This document shows, piece after piece, positions 1 to 5,978 of a stretch of 17,911 nucleotides of DNA. How positions within the stretch are numbered: the first letter of the stretch is position 1; every line of letters begins with the position of its first letter. Origin of the DNA: JAFMIX01 sp031371425 (lineage in GTDB: Bacteria; Verrucomicrobiota; Verrucomicrobiia; Limisphaerales; JAFMIX01); the NCBI GenBank assembly GCA_031371425.1, contig JANMJO010000264.1, positions 1 to 17,911 on the forward strand. The letters run 5' to 3'. Both the position numbers and the translations under genes were made by a program. The notes under the pieces are model-generated. The model was given only the letters and a program-made list of their open reading frames with translations. It was not told the DNA's origin and made no database searches.

Positions 1-716
1 GCGATGGCTTTCGCGAGCAGCGTCTTGCCCGTTCCGGGCGGGCCGATCATCAGCACGCCCTTGGGGATGCGCCCGCCGAGGCGTTGGAATTTCTTCGGGT
101 CTTTGAGGTATTCGACCAGCTCGGAAACTTCCTCCATCGCCTCTTCCACTCCGGCGACGTCCTTGAATGTGGTCTTGTTCTTTTCCTTCGCCAGCAACCG
201 CGCCTTACTCTTGCCAAAGCTCATCGCGCCCTTGCCCGCCATCTTGATTTGGCGGATGAAGAAAAACCAGATCAGCACCCCGATGATGAGGATGGGCAGC
301 ACGCTGTAGATCAGGCCGAGCAACATGGCGTTGGGGCGGATGGATTTGAAATTCGGATTACTCGACAGCTCCTGGAGTTTTTCATCCGTGAGAAACACGA
401 GCGTGCTGAACGCTGTTTTCTCCTCTTTGCCAGCCTTTGACTTCTTGAGGTATTGCCCGGTGATCTCGCGCAGATACGGCGACTGCGGATCGAGCGTGAT
501 GGTGGCATTCGCGATCTCGTTGGACATCACCTTCTGCATGAAGACGGCTTGCGGCATCGTCTCCTGCGGGACATCCATCCGCTCCTTCAAAAACATCAGC
601 GTCATCACGCCGGAGATGATCAGCAGCCACAAGAGCCACGCACGCGGTGGGACGTTGAATTCCGCGCCCTTTTTCGGCTTCTGGTTATCTTCCTTCGGTT
701 GTTTGTCGTCAGCCAT
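1..716 (-). CDS. ftsH: FtsH, ATP-dependent membrane zinc protease (N-terminal part, cut by the window edge)
   Basis: FtsH is a membrane-anchored AAA+ protease that extracts and degrades membrane and regulatory proteins. The frame opens with ATG at 716 and runs off the left edge with 238 codons visible. There is a polar N-terminus, a first membrane helix at about residues 26-43, an extracytoplasmic domain of roughly 85 residues, a second helix at about 131-155 (LIYSVLPILIIGVLIWFFFI), and then the conserved linker FKDVAGVEEAMEEV. The Walker A motif GPPGTGKTLLAKAIA lies at about residue 225, at the window edge. Walker B, the SRH and the HExxH protease site are outside the window. The gene follows the CbiX-like gene on the same strand after 170 bp that hold an inverted repeat, so co-transcription is uncertain. 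Identification is firm. Confidence 0.96.
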   Translation of the reverse strand, partial: MADDKQPKEDNQKPKKGAEFNVPPRAWLLWLLIISGVMTLMFLKERMDVPQETMPQAVFMQKVMSNEIANATITLDPQSPYLREITGQYLKKSKAGKEEKTAFSTLVFLTDEKLQELSSNPNFKSIRPNAMLLGLIYSVLPILIIGVLIWFFFIRQIKMAGKGAMSFGKSKARLLAKEKNKTTFKDVAGVEEAMEEVSELVEYLKDPKKFQRLGGRIPKGVLMIGPPGTGKTLLAKAI

Positions 717-808
717 AATTGCTAAAATCTAGCGTGCAAGTTATACCACGGCAGACACCGCGCCGCAACCAAAGGAATAAATTCAGGTGTGTGTCGTGGT
801 CGCGCTGG

Positions 809-877
809 CGGAGCGCGGAGCATTTCTCCGCAAGGATGCGAGGGTATGGTTAGTGCAGAGCAATGCTCCGCGCTCCG
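809..877. repeat. 16-bp perfect inverted repeat upstream of ftsH
   Basis: Arms cggagcgcggagcatt (809-824) and aatgctccgcgctccg (862-877) are exact reverse complements separated by 37 bp. They occupy much of the 170-bp gap between the CbiX-like gene and ftsH. The left arm also runs into a local hairpin (gcggagcatttctccgc-like). There is no T-run, so I read this as a dispersed palindromic repeat rather than an intrinsic terminator. Confidence 0.7.
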
Positions 878-886
878 GGCACACCC

Positions 887-1714
887 TCACACCGCTTCCC
901 GCACCCGCTCCAAAATCACATCGGCAATCAGCGGCGCAGTGCCGACGGCGGGCGAATACCACACCAGTCTGCCGCCGATTTCGGTGGGGTTGCGCCACGT
1001 CGGCTGCCGCTGAGCGAGCCGCTCCTTCACGATGCGTTCCGGCGCACCGAGCAGCACGGGGATGTCTTCCACAACGTGCAGGCCGTCGCTAATGAAGAAC
1101 GGCACGACGACGATGTTCCGCGTGGCCGCCGCCGCGAGGCAGCCGGCGATGCGCGGGTCTTCCTCCATGAACACCGCATGGACTGCGGCGTAGAGGTTCA
1201 TCGCCCGGAGTAATTCCACCTGCTGCTCGATGGCCTTGCGCGAATTTTCGTTCCGCTCCGTTCCGTGGCCGGCGATGTAGAGCGTGGTGTCCCCAGGCTT
1301 GGGCGAGCGCGGGAATGGGAATTGCGCCACGACCTCGCGGGCGCGGGCGAGGATGACAGCGGTCATCGCGCCGTGCGTGCCGATGGGTTTGGTGTAGAAC
1401 CAAGTTGATAGTTGATGGTTGATAGTTGATAGGCCGGCAAAGCCGAGTTCGCGCGGAATCACGTTGCTGGCGAAATAGCCTTCGCTGATGAAGAGCGGGA
1501 CGATGAACACGCGCGGCGCGGCGAGCGCGGCCAGCACGGACTTGATCTGCGGCTCCTGTTTCCAGAACGCCTCGCGGACTTCGGCGAAAAGGCCGCGGCG
1601 GCGCAGCTCCGCCACCTGTTGGAGCACGGGCGCGGCGGAATCCTCATTCAGCGTCGTGCCGTGACCGAGGACGACCAGCGCGGCGTCGTTGAAAAAATCG
1701 TTTGCCACGCGCAA
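887..1714 (-). CDS. cbiX: CbiX-like two-domain sirohydrochlorin chelatase
   Basis: The protein has 275 residues made of two tandem CbiX-type halves. These enzymes insert Co2+ or Fe2+ into sirohydrochlorin for cobalamin or sirohaem synthesis in the cytoplasm. The first half has GHGT (His18) and PLFISEGY; the second has GHGT (His150) and PFFISDGLH with His213, followed by DIP. In this family the two metal-binding histidines sit at the HG motif and in GxHxxxDIP. The C-terminal half therefore looks catalytic, while the N-terminal half has lost its second histidine (Tyr80-Phe81). The start is TTG at 1714, three bases after an in-frame stop; GTG at 1708 is an alternative. Residues 96-104 (STINHQLST) come from an in-frame 7-bp tandem array. 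No other cobalamin or sirohaem gene is nearby, so the metal cannot be assigned. The chelatase superfamily is fairly certain. Confidence 0.85.
   Translation of the reverse strand: MRVANDFFNDAALVVLGHGTTLNEDSAAPVLQQVAELRRRGLFAEVREAFWKQEPQIKSVLAALAAPRVFIVPLFISEGYFASNVIPRELGFAGLSTINHQLSTWFYTKPIGTHGAMTAVILARAREVVAQFPFPRSPKPGDTTLYIAGHGTERNENSRKAIEQQVELLRAMNLYAAVHAVFMEEDPRIAGCLAAAATRNIVVVPFFISDGLHVVEDIPVLLGAPERIVKERLAQRQPTWRNPTEIGGRLVWYSPAVGTAPLIADVILERVREAV
1404..1431. repeat. 7-bp tandem array (4 units) inside the CbiX-like gene
   Basis: Four consecutive units gttgata / gttgatg / gttgata / gttgata are seen. On the coding (minus) strand they read as TATCAAC units and encode part of LSTINHQLST between the two chelatase halves. 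The sense strand of the array has no stop codon in any frame, while the other strand has TGA and TAG. Confidence 0.85.
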
Positions 1715-1804
1715 TGGTTAGCCGAACGTGTGGCCGACTGCAAATATATCGAATCCTTTTGACGTTCCCGGCGTCTATGATAGAAATCGCGCTCGATTCA
1801 ATAT

Positions 1805-2218
1805 ATGAAAATCAAAAACATCCTCATCGTGGTTGTCGCCGCAGGTCTGACCTGCGCGGCGATGGCTGAAGACGCCACCCCCGCCAAACTCCCGCCGCCG
1901 TCCTCCAAGAAGGACGTGACCTACGCCACGGACATCAAGCCCATCTTCGACAAGTCCTGCGTCAAGTGCCACAGCGGCGTGAAGGCGAAGGCGAAGTTGC
2001 AGATGGACACCCTCGACGGCGTGCTGAAGGGCACCAAGTCCGGCAAGGTCATCACGCCCGGCAACAGCGCGGAAAGTTTCATCGTGAAGTCCGTGGCCCA
2101 CGCGACGAAGGATCATGATGAATGGATGCCGCCCCTCGAAAACCGCGCGGGCATCAAGCCGCTCACGCCGGAACAGATCGGGCTGATCCGCGCTTGGATT
2201 GATCAGGGCGCGAAGTAA
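1805..2218 (+). CDS. Secreted small mono-haem cytochrome c (planctomycete/verrucomicrobial type)
   Basis: This 137-residue protein begins with a signal peptide (MKIKNILIVVVAAGLTCAAMA, cleavage probably after Ala21). It has one haem-attachment motif CVKCH (Cys52, Cys55, His56). A probable distal ligand Met108 lies in EWMPP, and the C-terminal helix is LTPEQIGLIRAWIDQGAK. This is the arrangement of the small cytochrome c domain common in Planctomycetes and Verrucomicrobia, often fused to other secreted proteins. Here it stands alone as a soluble periplasmic electron carrier. It is transcribed divergently from the CbiX-like gene and ends 14 bp before a strong intrinsic terminator, so it is probably monocistronic. 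No oxidase or dehydrogenase partner is in the window, so its electron donor and acceptor are unknown. Confidence 0.92.
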   Translation: MKIKNILIVVVAAGLTCAAMAEDATPAKLPPPSSKKDVTYATDIKPIFDKSCVKCHSGVKAKAKLQMDTLDGVLKGTKSGKVITPGNSAESFIVKSVAHATKDHDEWMPPLENRAGIKPLTPEQIGLIRAWIDQGAK

Positions 2219-2231
2219 CCTGCCGTTTTCC

Positions 2232-2264
2232 AAAGGCGCAATCCGCGAGGGTTGCGCCTTTTTT
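2232..2264 (+). terminator. Intrinsic terminator of the cytochrome c gene
   Basis: A perfect 10-bp stem, aaaggcgcaa (2232-2241) with ttgcgccttt (2252-2261), has a 10-nt loop and is followed by a T-run to 2264. It lies 14 bp after the stop codon. Confidence 0.9.
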
Positions 2265-2326
2265 ATGGCAGTTTCAAAAATACTGAAGCCGGTGAGTTGA
2301 CCTGGGCGAACGAATGGCGCGATAGC

Positions 2327-2407
2327 GTCTTGGACTGCGGCAGAGGGCTGCCGCTTTCGATCATCCCACGACATTCACAGCGGCAGAGGGCTGCCGCAGT
2401 CCAAGAC
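2327..2407. repeat. Inverted pair of 29-bp palindrome-bearing repeats
   Basis: The outer parts gtcttggact (2327-2336) and agtccaagac (2398-2407) are inverted copies. Each arm carries the core gcggcagagggctgccgc (2337-2354 and 2380-2397), itself a 7-bp stem with the loop aggg. The flanks are inverted but both cores read the same way. No gene is seen here. Confidence 0.75.
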
Positions 2408-2480
2408 CTCGCGGAATTTTTCGAGCAGCCTTCCAAATCGTGGCCACAGGTTTATTGAACCCAAAAACCAAAATAGCAAC

Positions 2481-2507
2481 CGCGGATTTCGCGGATTTCG
2501 CGGATGG
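2481..2507. repeat. 9-bp tandem repeat, 3 units
   Basis: Three units, cgcggattt, cgcggattt and cgcggatgg, lie in the gene-free stretch after the cytochrome gene. They resemble in style the short-period arrays at 5765 and 7725, but no inverted partner is evident here. Confidence 0.7.
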
Positions 2508-2586
2508 AAAACAGATTGGTCTTCCGGAGTGTGCTCCCAACTCTTCCGCCCAGTTTCGGCTTCATGTTTTTGTTTATCCGCGCCAG

Positions 2587-2607
2587 CCCCGACATCAGAT
2601 GTCGGGG
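2587..2607. repeat. Perfect 10-bp palindrome
   Basis: ccccgacatc (2587-2596), a single A, then gatgtcgggg (2598-2607). It is followed by a sequence like aacttccgagttcggg, which is related to the 30-bp direct repeats at 2814 and 3007. Confidence 0.7.
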
Positions 2608-2675
2608 TTTCAACTTCCGAGTTCGGGTTTGTCCCGGACTCCGAAATGGAAACCAAACGCACGAGTAAGTTTTTG

Positions 2676-2722
2676 GTAGCACCCGCCTCCGGCGGGTGAT
2701 TTTCGGCGTCTCGCCGAAAATC
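2676..2722. repeat. GTAG-footed double hairpin (REP-like)
   Basis: GTAG at 2676-2679 is followed at once by the stem cacccgcc (2680-2687), loop tcc, and ggcgggtg (2691-2698). A second perfect 11-bp stem, gattttcggcg (2698-2708) with cgccgaaaatc (2712-2722), shares a base with it. A GTAG tetranucleotide at the 5' foot of a hairpin is the known signature of REP elements mobilised by Y1 transposases (RAYT/TnpA-REP). Applying that here is inference. Confidence 0.6.
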
Positions 2723-2813
2723 TCGTCCACAAAATTTCCCCTACCTCCAAATTTTGATTGGTGTGTTGAAAGCTCCGGCGAGACGCGTGAACTTGCCCGC
2801 TAGGAAGCGGGCG

Positions 2814-2843
2814 CTCCAAGTTCCACTTCCGAGTCCGGGTTAA
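2814..2843. repeat. 30-bp direct repeat, copy 1
   Basis: It matches 3007-3036 at 28 of 30 positions (consensus ctccaagttccacttccRag then tccgggYtaa). The two copies bracket the four-hairpin element at 2878-2989. Confidence 0.75.
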
Positions 2844-2877
2844 GCACGACTTCCAAAGTTGGCGGCGGGAACGGAAC

Positions 2878-2989
2878 TGTAGCGCAGGCTTTCCAGCCTG
2901 CGGGTTCTGGCGACTTTCCAGTCGCCAGTTTCACAGCACACGGGACAGGAATGTCCCGTGAACCCGCAGACAGGAATGTCTGCGCTACA
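2878..2989. mobile_element. BIME-like element: two inverted GTAG-footed REPs with four tetraloop hairpins
   Basis: GTAG (2879-2882) abuts hairpin 1 (2883-2902, 8-bp stem, loop ttcc). Hairpin 2 (2907-2928, 9 bp, loop ttcc), hairpin 3 (2939-2960, 9 bp, loop ggaa) and hairpin 4 (2965-2984, 8 bp, loop ggaa) follow, then CTAC (2985-2988). The outer arms tgtagcgcag / ctgcgctaca and the inner arms ctgcgggttc / gaacccgcag are exact inverted copies, while the hairpin stems between them differ. The element is thus a head-to-head pair with constant arms and variable cores. Loops read GGAA (a GNRA tetraloop) on one strand for hairpins 3 and 4 and on the other strand for 1 and 2. No transposase is in the window. 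Confidence 0.7.
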
Positions 2990-3006
2990 TCCTGTCGCCG
3001 CTCGCT

Positions 3007-3036
3007 CTCCAAGTTCCACTTCCAAGTCCGGGCTAA
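3007..3036. repeat. 30-bp direct repeat, copy 2, covering the dnaG stop codon
   Basis: This is the second copy of the repeat at 2814-2843. The TAG stop of dnaG (cta on the plus strand, 3033-3035) lies inside its last bases. Confidence 0.75.
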
Positions 3037-4973
3037 TGCGCGGCGGCCAGCGGCGAGAGCGGCAGGCGCTTCAGCCCGCGGGGTTCCTGCTGCCGCTGCA
3101 ATAGTTCCGTCCGCTGGTCGTCGCTGAGTTCGGGCTGGGCGGCGCGCTGGGAAAGCGCGGCAAGCTCGCGCTCGATGAATTGATTCCGCAGTCGCAGTGT
3201 GATGTCCGCGAGTTGCTGCGGCGCGTTGGGGATTGCGCGCTGCTCGGCGCTCGTCTCGGTGATGAGCTGCCGCAGCGCGGCGGAATCGCACTCGCTCAAA
3301 AACGCGGCGAGGCCGTGCCACTCGCCTCCGGCTTCGGCGGCGAGGCGGCGGGCGATGATTTCGCGGATGTGCGGGTGCGGAATCCATTTCAAATCCAGAT
3401 GCGCGGCGAGCCACGGCGCGGCATCGTCATTCGCGAGCAGCAGGCGCAGCAGCCAATGCTCCTGCGGATTCGGCGGGGCGACGGGCGCTTCGTATTCGCC
3501 GTGGGCCACGCCGGACTCGACGTCGGCGGCGTGGGCGTCGGCTTCGGCGTCGCCGGGCAAATATTCCTCGCTCGCGGGCGGGGCGGTCTGGAATTTCGGC
3601 TTCGCGGCGCGGGCAATTTTCGTGAACTCGGCGCGCACGGCTTCGGGTGCGACGCCGAGGCGGAGGGCGGTTTTCTGCGCGTACGTGTCTATGAGCACGT
3701 TGTTGCCGGTCTTGTGGACGGCTTCGGCCATGTCGCGGAGGATTACGAGGCGGCCTTTGTCGGAGGTGGCGTCGTTTTGCGCGCAGAGGCGGTTGAGGTA
3801 GTAGTCGAAAAATCCGTCGGCGTGTTCGATGAACTGGCGAAAGGCTTCGCCGCCTTGTTCCTTGATGAAGCTGTCCGGGTCGTGCGGTGCGGGGACGACG
3901 GCGACGCGCACGGCGAGGCCGGAGGCGAGGAGGCTATCGAGCGAGCGGACGGTGGCGTTCTGGCCGGCGTTGTCGGAGTCGAAGCAGAGGACGACTTCGT
4001 CCGCATAGCGTTTGATGATGCGGGCGTGCTGCTCGGTGAAGGCGGTGCCTTGCGGCGCGACGATATTCTGCACGCCGGCCATGTAGCAGGCGATGAGGTC
4101 GAGCTGGCCTTCGCAGATGATGGCGAACCCGGCGTCGAGGATGGCGCGCTTGGATTTATCGAGGCCGAAGAAGACTTTGCTCTTGGTGAAGATGGGTGTC
4201 TCCGGCGAGTTGACATACTTCGCGGATTTTTCGTCGCCAGCTAGGATGCGTCCGCTGAAACCGATGACGCGGCCTTGCTCGTCGCAGATGGGGAACATGA
4301 GCCGGCCGCGAAACCGGTCGTAGTAATGGATTGACGATTGGCGATTGGTGATTGGCGATTGGGAATCACCCGCTTCGGGGGCTGCTGGCGCATCGGGAGT
4401 TTTACCGATGATCAAGCCGGCTTGGGCGACGAGCGCGAGGTCGAGGCTTTTGCTCTTGGCCCAATTCACGGTGTCGTCCCACAACTCCGGCGCAGCGCCG
4501 ATGCGGAAAAGTTTTATCGCTTCGTCCGACACGCCGCGCTTGGCCAGGTAGTCGCGCGCCGTCTGGCCGGCGGCTTCGTTGGCGAGACAGTTCTGCCAGC
4601 GTTGCGCGATCTGGTCGTGGATCTGGAGCAACTGGTCTTTGACGTGGCGCGCCTGCTGTTCGCCGGGGCGATTGTCGAACTCCAGCGGAATCTTGGCGCG
4701 CTCGGCGAGGCGGCGGACGGCGTCGGTGAAGCCGATGTTCTCGTATTCCTTGACGAAGGTGAAGACGTCGCCGCCCTTGTGGCAGCCGAAGCAATGGAAA
4801 ATCTGCTTGTGCGGATTGACGTTGAAGCTGGGGGACTTCTCCTTGTGGAACGGGCAGAGCGCGGTGAAGTTCGCGCCGGCGCGCTTGAGCGGGACGTAGC
4901 CGCCGATGACATCCACGATGTCGCTGGCGGCGCGGATCTGCTCAAGCGTTGCGGGGGAAATCAGGCCGGCCAT
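3033..4973 (-). CDS. dnaG: DNA primase DnaG
   Basis: DnaG makes RNA primers at the replication fork and is recruited by the DnaB helicase. The 646-residue protein has the CHC2 zinc finger (Cys40, His43, Cys61, Cys64), a catalytic core, and a TOPRIM domain. Glu288 lies in the TOPRIM motif CEGQLD, and Asp332 and Asp334 in FDSDNAG. From about residue 390 an alpha-helical region probably includes the helicase-interacting C-terminal domain. Between the N-terminal core lobe and YDRFRGRLMFPI there is an insertion (about 191-214) containing SQSPITNRQSSI, encoded by a 7-bp tandem array. The gene starts 26 bp after cvpA on the same strand, a likely two-gene operon. Its stop codon lies inside a 30-bp repeat, so the extreme C-terminus (LPLSPLAAAH) may be repeat-influenced. 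No ribosome binding site is apparent. Confidence 0.98.
   Translation of the reverse strand: MAGLISPATLEQIRAASDIVDVIGGYVPLKRAGANFTALCPFHKEKSPSFNVNPHKQIFHCFGCHKGGDVFTFVKEYENIGFTDAVRRLAERAKIPLEFDNRPGEQQARHVKDQLLQIHDQIAQRWQNCLANEAAGQTARDYLAKRGVSDEAIKLFRIGAAPELWDDTVNWAKSKSLDLALVAQAGLIIGKTPDAPAAPEAGDSQSPITNRQSSIHYYDRFRGRLMFPICDEQGRVIGFSGRILAGDEKSAKYVNSPETPIFTKSKVFFGLDKSKRAILDAGFAIICEGQLDLIACYMAGVQNIVAPQGTAFTEQHARIIKRYADEVVLCFDSDNAGQNATVRSLDSLLASGLAVRVAVVPAPHDPDSFIKEQGGEAFRQFIEHADGFFDYYLNRLCAQNDATSDKGRLVILRDMAEAVHKTGNNVLIDTYAQKTALRLGVAPEAVRAEFTKIARAAKPKFQTAPPASEEYLPGDAEADAHAADVESGVAHGEYEAPVAPPNPQEHWLLRLLLANDDAAPWLAAHLDLKWIPHPHIREIIARRLAAEAGGEWHGLAAFLSECDSAALRQLITETSAEQRAIPNAPQQLADITLRLRNQFIERELAALSQRAAQPELSDDQRTELLQRQQEPRGLKRLPLSPLAAAH
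4329..4363. repeat. 7-bp tandem array (5 units) inside dnaG
   Basis: Units are gattgac, gattggc, gattggt, gattggc and gattggg. On the coding strand they read as YCAATCN-type units with no stop in any frame, and they encode SQSPITNRQSSI just before the conserved YYDRFRGR segment. Confidence 0.85.
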
Positions 4974-4999
4974 GCGTCAATCGTGTCGCCGTGGGCAGG

Positions 5000-5677
5000 C
5001 TATTGCCACTGCCATTCGCCGGGGCGCTTGACTGCCGCCGCTTCCGGCAATGTGGGTTTGATGAGGAGGAAGTCCAAGTGCTTCTTCATCTGCGGACCGA
5101 GGAAAGATTTGCCGAACACCTCGGACTGAACCTCCTGCAACGAGGGGAAAAAGTTGCTGCCGTAGAGGTCCGTGTTGTATTTGGTGCGCGCCGCAATCTC
5201 GGCCGCGCTGTAGAACCGCGCGTTCATCAGGGCCAGCACAAAAATAATGATGCAGGCGAACCGCAGGATGCCCGCGACCATGCCCAGATAATATTCCGCC
5301 GCACCGAAGATGGCGCTGCCAATCAGCTTGCCGCCGATGAGTCGCTTGATGACCGCGAATAAAATCTTGATGCAGATGCCCACCGTGATGTAGGCCGCGA
5401 TGTAGCTGGCCAGATGGCTGATGGGGCTGGTCGAGGCGATGAAGTCGCCGCCCGGCAAATACAACCACGCCGCGCCGAAGATCATGGCGATCCACTGGAT
5501 CAAATACATCATCTCCTCAGACATGCCGTGCTTGCGACCGCGCGTGTAGCCGACTATCAGGATGACGACCACAACGATATCGAACCAGTTGAAGGGCAGT
5601 TGTCCTCCCTTGAGCGCGTCGAACCAACCCTGCGGCGCGGCGGGCGCGGCGGCGGCGAATATTAAATCTAGTGTCAT
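5000..5677 (-). CDS. cvpA: CvpA family inner-membrane protein
   Basis: The protein has 225 residues with about four hydrophobic segments: roughly 32-44 (WFDIVVVVILIVGY), 57-74, 87-110 and 125-148. The first segment ends in GYTRGRKHGMSEE, the usual start of CvpA proteins, which are named for a role in colicin V production in E. coli; their biochemical function is poorly known. The C-terminal 75 residues are soluble and polar. ATG at 5677 is preceded by GGAAGGAA and AAGG purine stretches. It is followed by dnaG after 26 bp, probably one transcript. Family membership is fairly sure; no particular role is visible. Confidence 0.87.
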   Translation of the reverse strand: MTLDLIFAAAAPAAPQGWFDALKGGQLPFNWFDIVVVVILIVGYTRGRKHGMSEEMMYLIQWIAMIFGAAWLYLPGGDFIASTSPISHLASYIAAYITVGICIKILFAVIKRLIGGKLIGSAIFGAAEYYLGMVAGILRFACIIIFVLALMNARFYSAAEIAARTKYNTDLYGSNFFPSLQEVQSEVFGKSFLGPQMKKHLDFLLIKPTLPEAAAVKRPGEWQWQ

Positions 5678-5764
5678 GGCCTTGTGATTCCTTCCGGCAG
5701 TTATCGTAAAGATATTTTCCCGCGTGACCAGCGGGATTTCCGCCCGGCGAACCCCGGCTCTGAA

Positions 5765-5917
5765 TCCGCAGATGGCGCAGATGGACGCAGATTAGCGTAA
5801 AACGATCACCGCCTCTGGATTATTGTGAAAGCACACAGAACAGTGAATGTTTTGTGTTTTGGGAAAATTTGTTTTTCGCCCCCTTAAAAATCTGCGGGAA
5901 TCTGCGCCATCTGCGGA
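5765..5917. repeat. 153-bp element with 29-bp inverted ends made of micro-tandem repeats
   Basis: The left arm (5765-5793, tccgcagatggcgcagatgg then acgcagatt) is the reverse complement of the right arm (5889-5917) at 26 of 29 positions. The arms themselves are short direct repeats of cgcagat. The roughly 95-bp interior is AT-richer than the surroundings and has no ORF. The element fills most of the 300-bp gap between cvpA and the TPR gene; I see nothing else there. Confidence 0.75.
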
Positions 5918-5978
5918 CACGGTCTGCATCGTTCCGGTTTAGCTTTTTCGGGGAAATGTTGAAGCGTGAACTCCAGCC

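Noticed and set aside
1759..1781. Promoter for the cytochrome gene (TTGACG and TATGAT)
   Set aside because: The two boxes are only 11 bp apart; the alternative -10 (TAGAAA at 1781-1786) would leave a leader of only about ten bases, so the call is too weak.
2265..3006. Possible CRISPR array or small genes in the hairpin-rich stretch
   Set aside because: Repeats are inverted and of differing sequence, with no regular repeat-spacer pattern or cas genes; open frames here cross repeats and have no protein-like features.
3180..4244. Long plus-strand open frame (354 codons) opposite dnaG
   Set aside because: It is antisense to a fully conserved DnaG frame, has Gly/Val/Ala/Asp-biased composition, and no recognisable domain; such frames are common opposite GC-rich genes.
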